From: Bacteroidota bacterium
GTDB taxonomy: Bacteria; Bacteroidota; Bacteroidia; Bacteroidales; VadinHA17
DNA length: 64,000 nt
Assembly: GCA_016718875.1 (NCBI GenBank)
Contig: JADKBL010000011.1
Location: 30,521-94,520 of the forward strand
Direction: 5' to 3'
How positions within the stretch are numbered: the first letter of the stretch is position 1; the number at the start of each line of letters is the position of its first letter. Under the pieces are notes generated by a model. That model was not told the origin of the DNA. It did not search any database and saw only the letters and a list, made by a program, of their open reading frames with translations. Shown one piece after another: positions 37,353 through 45,953 of this stretch. Position numbers and translations under genes: made by a program.

Positions 37353-40300
37353 ATGAAGAAACTATTTCTGCTGATTGCATTGTTTGTGTTTATAGGTGGC
37401 TACACCTTTGCACAAACAAGAGTCATTACAGGTACGGTAACCTCTTCAGTTGAAGGAGAAGGTGCAGTTCCCGGTGTATCAGTTTCTGTTGCAGGTACCA
37501 CAGTAGGTACTATTTCAGGAGTTGATGGTAAGTATTCACTTACCACACCACAGAATGCAACCACTCTTGTCTTCACCTATATCGGGATGAAGAAACAGGA
37601 AGTTGAAATTGGTGGCCGCAGCGTAATTGACATTGTTATGGAACCTGACCTGCTTGGTCTGGATGAAGTTGTTGTAACTGCTCTGGGAATCTCCCGCGAA
37701 AAGAAAGCGATTGGATACTCAGTTCAGGATTTGGGTGGTGAGAACATTGAAAAAACCAAGGTTTCAAACATTGTTAACGCTTTCCAGGGAAAGCTTTCAG
37801 GTGTTCAGATAACCAACTCTGATGGCGGTGTTTCATCAGGTGTAAGGATTCTTATCAGAGGTGTTAACTCACTTTCTTCAAGTGGTAACAACCAGCCTCT
37901 CTTTGTAGTTGATGGTGTTCCAATCAACAACGCAACAAGTGATAACGGTTCAGGTGGTGGTATGGACTATGGAAACGCAGCAAGTGATATTAACCCTTCA
38001 GATGTTGAAAACATCAGCGTTCTGAAAGGTGCAAGTGCTGCTGCACTTTATGGTTCAAGAGCTGTTAACGGAGTTGTTCTTATAACAACCAAATCAGGAA
38101 AATCATCTGGCAGACAGGGTCTCGGCGTTACAATTGAGGAGAACATTATGTTTGAGAATCCACTTGTAATTCCAAAATATCAGAACCTTTATGGCCAGGG
38201 ATCAGCTGCTGACTGGGATGCCGGTATTTATGAGTTTGAATATGTTGATGGCGCTTACGGCGGTGTTAACGACGGTGTTGACGAGAGCTGGGGCCCAAGA
38301 CTTGACGGAAGGCTTATTCCACAGTTCGACAGTCCTTATGATCCTGAAACAGGTGTTCGCACACCAACTCCATGGGTTGCACATCCTGATAACATTAAGA
38401 GCTTCTTTGAAACAGGTGTAAAGAGAACAACAAACGTTGCCGTTACCGGAGCTAAAGACGGAGCAAGTTTCCGCCTTTCTCTCAACAACCAGAAAATAAA
38501 AGGTATTCTTCCTAATACCGACCTTGCAAAAAACAGCGTATTGTTAAACGGAGAACTTGCTGTTACCGACAAGATTACAGTAGGAGGTTCTGCCAACTAT
38601 ATCAGCAACAAATCTGATAACATTGCTGAGAACGGTTATAATGGTGGTAACCCGATGCAGTCACTCGGACAGTGGTACGGTCGCCAGGTTGATATGCAGG
38701 TTCTAAAAGACAGATGGAAAGAGACTAATCCTTTGACAGGTACTCCTTTCAACTGGAACTCAAGTTATCATAACAACCCTTACTGGAACCTTTATGAGAA
38801 TTTGAACTCAAGGAACAGAGACAGGGTGATCGGTAACATGAACTTATCATGGAAATTCACCGACTGGCTCACATTCAGGGCAATGGCCGGAACAGACTTT
38901 TCTATTGAAGATATCAGTGAAAGAGTTGCAATGGGTGACGTAGGTATTGGATTTCCTAATGGTAACCTTAATTCATACTCAAACCGCAGACAGGAGATCA
39001 ATGCCAACGCTCGTCTGGAATTCATGAAGCGCTTTGGTGACATTACTCTTGATGCAAGTTTAGGTGGAGAATATAACCATTATAACTATCAGTATCGCAG
39101 AACAATGATTGATGAATTTATTATTCCAAATCTTTACTCTGTAAGTAACGCCGCAGTTGCTGCAAGGACAGAATTGAGTGAAACACACACAGAATTGCAG
39201 AGTGTTTTCGCAACGGCAAACATTGGCTATAAGAACTTCCTGTTCCTTGATTTTACAGGAAGAAATGACTGGTCATCAACTTTACCAATAGACAATAACT
39301 CATATTTCTATCCATCAGCATCTCTTTCATTTGTTGTAACAGATGCATTCGGAATCCAGTCTGATGTTCTTTCTTTCCTTAAAATCAGGGCAAGTTATGC
39401 AGAGGTTGGTGGCACTGCAGGTGCTTATGCATTACAGGGTGTTTATACAGCTGCTGATCCATTTGATGGTAATCCATCACTTTCTTACACCAACACTATT
39501 CCTCCGCTTGGTCTTAAACCACAGAGGAAGAGATCAAAAGAGGCTGGCCTTGAAGTGAAACTCCTCCAGAACAGGATCAGCTTCGATGCTGCTGTTTACC
39601 GTGAAAATACAATCAACCAGATCATGAACATTGACGTGTCACGTACTACAGGTTTCAGTACAAAGACAATCAATGCCGGTGACCTTCAGAACCAGGGAGT
39701 TGAACTTCAGGCTATGTTCACACCGGTTCAGACAAAAGATTTCAATTGGGATATCAACGTTAACTGGTCAACCAACGAGAGTAAAGTTGTTGAACTTTAT
39801 GGCGACATGAAGTACTTACAGCTCTATTCCCTTGGCTGGAACGCTCTTGCATATGCATTCCCGGGTAAAGATTACGGAACAATTTTCGGTTATGCAATTG
39901 TTCGCGAATTTGCAAAACCTGTTTACTATGATGCTGATCAGAAACAGCTTGCTTACTATGAATATTCAGGAAGACCAGTTGTTACAGCAACAGGCCGTTA
40001 CAGACGTTCAGGTGCAAGAACTCCGATAGGCAATATCATGCCTGACTGGTTTGGCGGTGTAAATAATTCATTTACCTATAAGAATGCAAACCTCAGTTTC
40101 CTTGTTGACTTCAAAAAAGGTGGCGACATCTTCTCAGTTACCAATATGTTTGGTCTCTACACAGGTGTTCTTGAAGAAACAGCTGCTATAAATGCCAATG
40201 GCAAAAACGTAAGGGATGCCCTTGCTGATGGTGGTGGCGTGTTGATTGACGGAGCTGTTTATGGAAGAGTTAAAACCGACGGAACTGTACAATACACTAC

Positions 40301-40655
40301 AGCTACCGGAGCCGATAGCCCAACTCCTGTTGAAAACACTACTTATGTAGCCGCTAACCTCTGGGGTTATGACGTTTATGGTAAAAATGAATTGACGACT
40401 TACGACGGAAGCTTTATTAAACTTCGCGAAGTATCAGCCGGATATACATTCAATAAGATCGGTTTCCTCAACAAGGCTGGTATCAAGGACCTCAACTTTG
40501 CTGTTGTAGGCCGTAACCTTTGGATCATTTCGAAGAATATCCCTCACCTCGATCCGGAAGTTAGTTCCAGTGCAGGTAACACCAGCGTTGGTGCAGAGTC
40601 CAATGCCATACCTTCAACCAGATCTTATGGTTTCAATATCAAGCTTAGTTTCTAA
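37353..40655 (+). CDS. SusC/RagA family TonB-linked outer-membrane transporter
   Basis: SusC-type proteins are 22-strand barrels that import oligomers through the outer membrane with energy from TonB-ExbBD. The signal peptide ends near YTFAQTR. A carboxypeptidase-D regulatory-like domain (residues about 24-100) is followed by a TonB box and plug with the conserved segment VLKGASAAALYGSRAVNGVVLITTK, then the barrel to residue 1100. The protein ends in SFNIKLSF-type terminal strand with final aromatic, as expected for BAM insertion. SusD follows after 18 bases. The substrate cannot be read from sequence, and no glycosidase, SusE/F or regulator (HTCS or anti-sigma) gene is adjacent, so a glycan locus is not supported. 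Confidence 0.96.
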   Translation: MKKLFLLIALFVFIGGYTFAQTRVITGTVTSSVEGEGAVPGVSVSVAGTTVGTISGVDGKYSLTTPQNATTLVFTYIGMKKQEVEIGGRSVIDIVMEPDLLGLDEVVVTALGISREKKAIGYSVQDLGGENIEKTKVSNIVNAFQGKLSGVQITNSDGGVSSGVRILIRGVNSLSSSGNNQPLFVVDGVPINNATSDNGSGGGMDYGNAASDINPSDVENISVLKGASAAALYGSRAVNGVVLITTKSGKSSGRQGLGVTIEENIMFENPLVIPKYQNLYGQGSAADWDAGIYEFEYVDGAYGGVNDGVDESWGPRLDGRLIPQFDSPYDPETGVRTPTPWVAHPDNIKSFFETGVKRTTNVAVTGAKDGASFRLSLNNQKIKGILPNTDLAKNSVLLNGELAVTDKITVGGSANYISNKSDNIAENGYNGGNPMQSLGQWYGRQVDMQVLKDRWKETNPLTGTPFNWNSSYHNNPYWNLYENLNSRNRDRVIGNMNLSWKFTDWLTFRAMAGTDFSIEDISERVAMGDVGIGFPNGNLNSYSNRRQEINANARLEFMKRFGDITLDASLGGEYNHYNYQYRRTMIDEFIIPNLYSVSNAAVAARTELSETHTELQSVFATANIGYKNFLFLDFTGRNDWSSTLPIDNNSYFYPSASLSFVVTDAFGIQSDVLSFLKIRASYAEVGGTAGAYALQGVYTAADPFDGNPSLSYTNTIPPLGLKPQRKRSKEAGLEVKLLQNRISFDAAVYRENTINQIMNIDVSRTTGFSTKTINAGDLQNQGVELQAMFTPVQTKDFNWDINVNWSTNESKVVELYGDMKYLQLYSLGWNALAYAFPGKDYGTIFGYAIVREFAKPVYYDADQKQLAYYEYSGRPVVTATGRYRRSGARTPIGNIMPDWFGGVNNSFTYKNANLSFLVDFKKGGDIFSVTNMFGLYTGVLEETAAINANGKNVRDALADGGGVLIDGAVYGRVKTDGTVQYTTATGADSPTPVENTTYVAANLWGYDVYGKNELTTYDGSFIKLREVSAGYTFNKIGFLNKAGIKDLNFAVVGRNLWIISKNIPHLDPEVSSSAGNTSVGAESNAIPSTRSYGFNIKLSF

Positions 40656-40673
40656 CCTGTAAACCATCTGAAA

Positions 40674-42353
40674 ATGAAATATTTTAAAACAAAACAAATA
40701 ATTTTTGCAGGACTGTTTATTCTGGTAAGTTTTATCTCTTCTTGTACAAAAGATTTCGAGGAGATGAACACTAACCCGAACAGCCCTGTTGACGTTCCTG
40801 CTGCCAACATTCTGACTGGCGCCGAAGAAGATGCTGTAAGCCGTATTTTAGGTGGCTGGATCCAGCATACCTACCTTGGCCCATGGAGTCAGCAATGGTG
40901 CAAAGTACAGTACATTGATGAGGACAGATACATGCCTCGTGATATGTCTGGCGAGTTCCAGAATGTATACATTAATGAGCTTAAGAACCTTACTATTGTA
41001 ATTAATAAAGCATCCGGCGATGAGGAGAATCCCAGACTGGCTGCGGCTGCAAAGGTTATGAGAGCATGGTCCTTCCTTTACCTTACCGATGTTTGGGGTG
41101 ATGTACCTTATTCAGAAGCTCTTCAGGGTTTTGATCAGGATGGCGACCTTACTCCAAAGTATGATAAACAGGCAGATATTTATACTGCTCTGCTTACCCA
41201 GTTGGAAGAAGCTAATGCAGCTCTTACTGGTACCCTTCCTTTTGCTACATCAGGAGACCTGATTTACGGTGGCGATCCTGGTCTCTGGAAGAAGTTTGCC
41301 AATTCCCTTAAATTAAGGATCCTTAACCGTGCAGCTGGCACACCATATTCACATACCTATAATATGGCAGGTGGCACAACTGTTACTACCGCAGCAGGTG
41401 CAGCAGCTCTTTCAACTGCTGATGCCCAGATTGCTACGATTCTTGGAAATCCTTCAGCTTACCCTGTATTCACATCAAATGATGAAAATGCATACATTGT
41501 ATATCCGGGTCTGCCATACAGAAATCCGATTTTCAACACTCTGTATACCAGAACTGACCAGGGTATTTCTGAAACAATGGTTGACTGGCTGCTTGCAAGA
41601 AATGACCCAAGGATTCATGTCTACGCACAGCCTACACCTACTTCACAGGCTACTCCTCCTCTTAAGTATGTAGGATGGCAGAACGGCCGTGAAGTTACAT
41701 CAGCTCCATTCCCTTCAATTTCTCTGCTGGGAACAGCTGTTGCTTATGATGAGACTGCTCCTCTCTATATCATGACATATGATGAAGTTGAATTAATCAA
41801 AGCAGAGCACTACCTGCGCGTTGGAAACGATGGAGCAGCAAAAGCAGCATATGAAGAAGGTATTGCAGCATCTATGGAAAGATGGGGCCTAAGTGATGGC
41901 GGTACAGTAAACCCTTCATGGGGTGACGGAAAAGTTGGTATCACTGTTGCTGATGATGAATTCCCGGTTGATTTTACTACCTATCTTGCTGATCCTCTTG
42001 TTGCATGGGGAGGAACGGATGCTCATAAATTCCAGCTTATCTGCGAACAGAAATGGGCTGCTATATTCGGCCAGGGTGTTGAAGCATGGACCGAAGTAAG
42101 AAGAACAGGTTTCCCTGCAAGAGTATTTGAATATGAACTTGGAGGTGCATATTATCCAAACCTTGGTCTTCCTATCAGGGTTCAGTATGCTCTCAGTGAA
42201 GATACTTACAACACCAATAACGTTGAAGCTGCAAGGGTTGACCAGAAAATTGAAAGGATCAACGAAGGTATGTTCAGCTCAAATGGCACAGCTAGCCAGG
42301 TGTGGTGGAATACAAGGAAAAACCCGATCCCAACAACAACTGATGTTAAGTAA
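40674..42353 (+). CDS. SusD/RagB family outer-membrane lipoprotein
   Basis: SusD-type lipoproteins form a lid over the SusC barrel and capture the substrate. The signal peptide ends at a lipobox (LVSFISSC) with the lipid-modified cysteine near residue 24. The body is the TPR-rich SusD-like fold, with the family segment LKNLTIVINKASGDEEN and the later region RIHVYAQPTP. The length of 559 residues is typical of the SusD-like 2 group. It is followed by a strong intrinsic terminator at 42374-42401, so SusC and SusD form a two-gene transcript. Confidence 0.95.
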   Translation: MKYFKTKQIIFAGLFILVSFISSCTKDFEEMNTNPNSPVDVPAANILTGAEEDAVSRILGGWIQHTYLGPWSQQWCKVQYIDEDRYMPRDMSGEFQNVYINELKNLTIVINKASGDEENPRLAAAAKVMRAWSFLYLTDVWGDVPYSEALQGFDQDGDLTPKYDKQADIYTALLTQLEEANAALTGTLPFATSGDLIYGGDPGLWKKFANSLKLRILNRAAGTPYSHTYNMAGGTTVTTAAGAAALSTADAQIATILGNPSAYPVFTSNDENAYIVYPGLPYRNPIFNTLYTRTDQGISETMVDWLLARNDPRIHVYAQPTPTSQATPPLKYVGWQNGREVTSAPFPSISLLGTAVAYDETAPLYIMTYDEVELIKAEHYLRVGNDGAAKAAYEEGIAASMERWGLSDGGTVNPSWGDGKVGITVADDEFPVDFTTYLADPLVAWGGTDAHKFQLICEQKWAAIFGQGVEAWTEVRRTGFPARVFEYELGGAYYPNLGLPIRVQYALSEDTYNTNNVEAARVDQKIERINEGMFSSNGTASQVWWNTRKNPIPTTTDVK

Positions 42354-42373
42354 TATCAGCTGAAATGATAATT

Positions 42374-42401
42374 AAAAGGGGCTTGCGAAAGCCCCTTTTT
42401 T
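42374..42401 (+). terminator. Intrinsic terminator after the SusD gene
   Basis: AAAGGGGCTT and AAGCCCCTTT form a 10-base stem with a GCGA-type loop, followed by a T-rich tract. This is the clearest rho-independent terminator in the window. Confidence 0.9.
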
Positions 42402-42899
42402 ATTTTTATACCTGAAACTTAAAGCCGTCAAAATAAGCATGGTTATATTGTAGGAATTAATTGTATAACGTGTGGCGGTTTCCCCCTCTCATGATCCAAT
42501 TAAAGCACTGTCATCCTGAGCGCTAGCGAAGGATCTACGTCGAGAACGACGCTGGAAGCGTCAAAATCCAATAGCCACAGTTTTATCTGTGGTTGAATAC
42601 TGCGGTATGAGTCTCAACCCCGGAGTGGGTTGAATGATTCATTCTCTTATTCAATCCCTCCGGGATTGGTAGAATAAGTGCTCAATAGCCACGGATGTAA
42701 CCGTGGCTATTAGATTTAAATGCCTCCGGCATTATTCTTTTCATTTAAAGACATAGTGTTGCAATTGCCTATATTACAATACATTAAAAAGATATGTATA
42801 AAGGGTATTCCTTCAAAAGGAGGGGAAACTTCTTCTAGTATTTACTACAGCAAAACTGCTAAGTTGACGCCTATGCCCTTGGGGGGTTTGGGGGTAATT
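42402..42899. repeat. Intergenic region with several short palindromic elements
   Basis: No open gene is supported in this 500-base gap. It holds a TGTCATCCTGAGCG...GAAGGATCT element (42509-42537), two AATAGCCAC...GTGGCTATT-type palindromes (42569-42593 and 42683-42710), a TCAATCCCTCCGGGATTG hairpin (42651-42668), and the perfect stem AATGCC/GGCATT (42719-42733). These look like dispersed REP-type sequences. A 101-residue open frame at 42720 crosses them but has no features of a protein. Confidence 0.65.
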
Positions 42900-43082
42900 T
42901 CATCCCTTCTTCCTTTGCTTGTGTCTTATCCATGCAAAAAGAAAAGAAACAGCAGCCATAAGAATGAATATATATGTTTTGGCTCCTCCTTCCGTAACAG
43001 AAAATCTGACAGCTGCTGCAAGTGATATTGCACCTGTGGCCCACCAGATAATTTCAAGAATAAGCAGGGAACTATTCCTCAT
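42900..43082 (-). CDS. Small membrane protein
   Basis: This gene encodes about 60 residues with two hydrophobic segments, roughly ILEIIWWATGAISLAAAV and TYIFILMAAVSFLFAW, and a basic C-terminal tail (RHKQRKKG). The start used is the ATG at 43082, which overlaps the end of lptC by 11 bases; an upstream ATG at 43103 would also be in frame. Overlap with lptC suggests translational coupling. I do not recognise a family. The pattern of two helices and a basic end fits a small inner-membrane protein, possibly linked to the envelope export genes upstream. Confidence 0.6.
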   Translation of the reverse strand: MRNSSLLILEIIWWATGAISLAAAVRFSVTEGGAKTYIFILMAAVSFLFAWIRHKQRKKG

Positions 43083-43641
43083 TTTTAAGATAAATAATTG
43101 CACTTACCTTTTTGATCTTGCGTTTCCTCAAATGGGGATCAGATTCAAAACCTGTTCCCATAACGATCTGGTCCTCATTGGTGAATCGCACAAAGCGGTC
43201 GGAGTATATGAGATCTTTTGTCTGATCCCAGTTCAGCACTTCTGTTTCAAGCTTATCACTATTTTCATTTATGACAACAACGCTGTCCTTGAGCTCCCAT
43301 ACATTGGTTGCCTTGGTGTATTTAGCATATTTGGATGTTACTGATCCTGTTGGTGTTTCCTTTCCATCAAAAACATCCACATGAATTCCCATTCTGAATT
43401 CGAAATAGGGAGCCCCTGAGTTCTCATATTGCTCCATCAGGGGTGATTCCAAAATGAGCTCTACCAGGCCTGAATCGGAATATACTGTTCTAAACTCCTT
43501 AACACTCTGTGACGGAAGGCTCAACAGATCGAGGGGTGGAATTGTTTCATTTTTATTTTCACATGAAATTAGAAGAAATGCTGTTATTTGTATAACAGCT
43601 ATCTTCCATCCATTCAGGTATTTAAACAGTGTGAATTTCAT
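43072..43641 (-). CDS. lptC: LPS export ABC transporter periplasmic protein LptC
   Basis: LptC is the inner-membrane-anchored bridge that receives LPS from LptB2FG and passes it to LptA. The 189-residue protein has a hydrophobic N-terminus ending in LLISC, a possible lipobox, and a single LptC-type beta-jellyroll with the core segment YSDSGLVELILESPLMEQYEN. The C-terminal half continues as the DRFVRFTNEDQIVMGTGFES strand region of the family. The outer-membrane protein gene precedes it by 41 bases. The same cluster (coaX, outer-membrane protein, lptC) is common in Bacteroidales. Confidence 0.88.
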   Translation of the reverse strand: MKFTLFKYLNGWKIAVIQITAFLLISCENKNETIPPLDLLSLPSQSVKEFRTVYSDSGLVELILESPLMEQYENSGAPYFEFRMGIHVDVFDGKETPTGSVTSKYAKYTKATNVWELKDSVVVINENSDKLETEVLNWDQTKDLIYSDRFVRFTNEDQIVMGTGFESDPHLRKRKIKKVSAIIYLKNEE

Positions 43642-43682
43642 TTTGCATCAGGCTGATATTCAGTTTCAGCAAAAAGGTAAGC

Positions 43683-44966
43683 TTAATTATACTTGCGCTG
43701 AATAAACCACATATCATAGATATTAAGACTTCCTCCGATAGTAAGTATCTGTTCATCATGGAGGCCTGCTGCTGCCGAACCGGTCCTTCGCGTAAAATCG
43801 ATAAACAGGTTAGCTCTTGAATTTGTTCTTCTCAATGGAAGCCCAATTCCAAGTGATGCTCCGTACTCCTTTATTTGTGCCCCGTTTATTACAAGATAGT
43901 TGTCACCATAATGTGCTCCCAGGCGGTATTCAAATCTTTTAAGCAGACTGAAGTTAGAGAATTTTTCAGGTATTATCTCAACTCCCCAGTTGTAAGTTTT
44001 AATATTGGCTGCATAGCCACCATATCCCGGAATATCGGCTTTTCCCCATTCAGCAATTGTAATATCAAAGCCGGTAGTGAATTTGTCTTTTTTCCCGAAT
44101 GCAATTCCTGCATGGTATGTCCCCGGCAGAAAAACTGGTGTGGAGTTGCCTGAAGCATACTCTATAGTATCAACTGAATTATAGGCAGATGTTCTGACCG
44201 CTATGTAATTATAATTTGATTTATATGTCTTACCGGAAGTAAGAGAAAGCCCTGCCTGAATGAAGTAATCATTTTTTAATTTTCCTCTGTATTGTATACC
44301 ATAATCTAAGTTAAGACCTCTTAACTGCAATTTTTCGTTAGTACTGTTGTGATAATAATTATCAAGGTCAGTGAATTGAAGAGTATAATTACGTTCCAGG
44401 GTACCAAACATAATTGTTGTATTGATTCCCAGAGAAAAGTTTTTTGAAATATTTATTCCGGTGCCTGCAAAAAAGTTAGAGAGACCTCCTTTTCCTTTAT
44501 GGTATGTAGTATAAGGACCGGTAAGGGCTTCATAACCAGCATCTCCCTCCGCGACATCTTCAGAGATGTTATAATATCCATGGCTGACTGGCATAATCCC
44601 CATAGCAAAACCCCATCCCTTTGCAAGAGGAAATCCCATTACCAGGTGATTGAAATTCATGTCATTTGAGGTGTATTTGTTACTTCCTTCCTTTAGAACA
44701 TTCATTCCAAAGTCAAAACCAAAATCAAATGAGAATGAGTTTGTATCGAGACTGCTGTATGATGCCGGATTTATGTAATATATAGAGTTGTTATCGCGCA
44801 TTGCTGTTCCAATACCACCCATTCCACGACTTTTGTATGAGCCCTGTGGTTCAAGCGCCCCTATGTTAAACCTGGAGTAAGGTGAATTAAGTTGTTTCTG
44901 TGCAGCAGCCTGATAAGCGAACAATAACAGTACAAATAAATTAATTATTACCAGTCTTTTATGCAT
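43683..44966 (-). CDS. Outer-membrane beta-barrel protein, FadL/PorV-like
   Basis: The signal peptide ends near AYQAAAQKQ. The mature protein has alternating strands and a glycine-rich N-terminal region with SRFNIGALEPQGSYKSRGMGGIGTAMRDNN-type sequence (split here to its start, SRFNIGALEP), similar to FadL-type and PorV-type barrels of Bacteroidetes. It has 427 residues and ends in an aromatic-containing strand. Its start overlaps the coaX stop by 8 bases. The neighbouring lptC and coaX genes suggest an envelope housekeeping role, but no ligand is known. Confidence 0.8.
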   Translation of the reverse strand: MHKRLVIINLFVLLLFAYQAAAQKQLNSPYSRFNIGALEPQGSYKSRGMGGIGTAMRDNNSIYYINPASYSSLDTNSFSFDFGFDFGMNVLKEGSNKYTSNDMNFNHLVMGFPLAKGWGFAMGIMPVSHGYYNISEDVAEGDAGYEALTGPYTTYHKGKGGLSNFFAGTGINISKNFSLGINTTIMFGTLERNYTLQFTDLDNYYHNSTNEKLQLRGLNLDYGIQYRGKLKNDYFIQAGLSLTSGKTYKSNYNYIAVRTSAYNSVDTIEYASGNSTPVFLPGTYHAGIAFGKKDKFTTGFDITIAEWGKADIPGYGGYAANIKTYNWGVEIIPEKFSNFSLLKRFEYRLGAHYGDNYLVINGAQIKEYGASLGIGLPLRRTNSRANLFIDFTRRTGSAAAGLHDEQILTIGGSLNIYDMWFIQRKYN

Positions 44967-45678
44967 TGTATTCCAAAATATAGTTCAATCCGTCAATCAC
45001 TATTTCAGGCATATATGTGACCTGACGAATCAATTTGTCTTTAAGAAATTCGCTGTCACCACCTGCAAGAATGATCTTACTCTTTTTGTGCTTTTTTACA
45101 AACGTGCGAATATACTCATTTATTTCATATATGCTCCCGTTTATTACTCCTGCCAGGATTGCATCATGGGTATTGATCCCCGGTGATGAATAATGCTCCC
45201 TGAGTGATAGTATGGGCAGCCTGCTTGTAAACTTATGCAAGGCCTTAAACCGCATCTCAATTCCGGGAGCAATGTTTCCGCCTTTATATTTGGTCCCGAT
45301 CAGAAAATCATAAGTTATGGCAGTACCTGCATCTATTATCAGGATATCCTCTCCGGGAAAGAGATTAAATGCACCAGCTACTCCTGCAATCCTGTCAGTG
45401 CCCAGGGTCTCCGGAGTCTGGTATTCAATGGTGAATGGCAGTTTTGATTTATGTGAGAGTATATGCACTACCGGAATGTGTGATACCAGAAGGTCCGTTA
45501 CAAAATGAGGGAGCCTCTTGACAGAAGATACTATTACTTTCTCTAACCTCTTGTCTGACAATTTTTGCTCAAATTCTTCACAACTCAGATCATTAATCCT
45601 TGATGAGGATATCTTTTTGTTCCCTTTGAATACAGCCAGCTTGGTGCTTGTATTCCCAATGTCTACTATTAGATTCAT
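44959..45678 (-). CDS. coaX: Type III pantothenate kinase
   Basis: CoaX catalyses the first step of coenzyme A synthesis, phosphorylating pantothenate, and is insensitive to CoA feedback. The ASKHA fold is shown by VDIGNTSTKLAVF at the N-terminus, the ATP-binding IDAGTAITYD, and the pantothenate-binding GGNIAPGIEMRFKAL. The C-terminal AGGDSEF is also typical. The length of 239 residues is normal. It opens the coaX, outer-membrane protein, lptC unit and has a TAnnTTTG box 17 bases upstream on the minus strand. Confidence 0.94.
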   Translation of the reverse strand: MNLIVDIGNTSTKLAVFKGNKKISSSRINDLSCEEFEQKLSDKRLEKVIVSSVKRLPHFVTDLLVSHIPVVHILSHKSKLPFTIEYQTPETLGTDRIAGVAGAFNLFPGEDILIIDAGTAITYDFLIGTKYKGGNIAPGIEMRFKALHKFTSRLPILSLREHYSSPGINTHDAILAGVINGSIYEINEYIRTFVKKHKKSKIILAGGDSEFLKDKLIRQVTYMPEIVIDGLNYILEYNA

Positions 45679-45694
45679 ATTGTAAAATAAAGTG

Positions 45695-45702
45695 CAAAGG
45701 TA
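45695..45702 (-). promoter_or_regulatory. Bacteroidetes -7 box for coaX
   Basis: Read on the minus strand it is TACCTTTG, a full match to TAnnTTTG, 17 bases before the coaX ATG. A TTTAG about 21 bases further upstream is a weak -33 partner. Confidence 0.55.
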
Positions 45703-45781
45703 GCAATTAGTAAGAAATAAGCCTAAAGTATTTGAGCCCGCCCTTCACATATACGGCATCCTGCATGGGTTTAAAGTCCCC

Positions 45782-45890
45782 GCTCCGCTGACGCGGAGCA
45801 CCCCCTGAAGGGGGTAAAATCCCTACCCCTAACTAAAATTCGTTACAGGCCGAGAACTAACCCCCCTTCAGGGGGCAGGGGGGCTTCTAA
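45782..45890. repeat. Cluster of GC-rich palindromes between coaX and mfd
   Basis: The stem GCTCCGC/GCGGAGC lies near 45782-45800. CCCCCTGAAGGGGG and CCCCCTTCAGGGGG then form further inverted pairs up to 45890. The gap has no gene. It may include the 3' end signal for mfd or dispersed repeats; the pairs resemble others in this window. Confidence 0.6.
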
Positions 45891-45953
45891 CACGGGTACT
45901 GAGGCACTAAAAGAGTATCTGGGGAGCAGAAAGTGTGTAAGAAAATCCTTTTA

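Noticed and set aside
42720..43025. Plus-strand open frame of 101 residues after the SusD gene
   Set aside because: It crosses palindromic repeats and the lptC-side small gene and has no protein-like composition.
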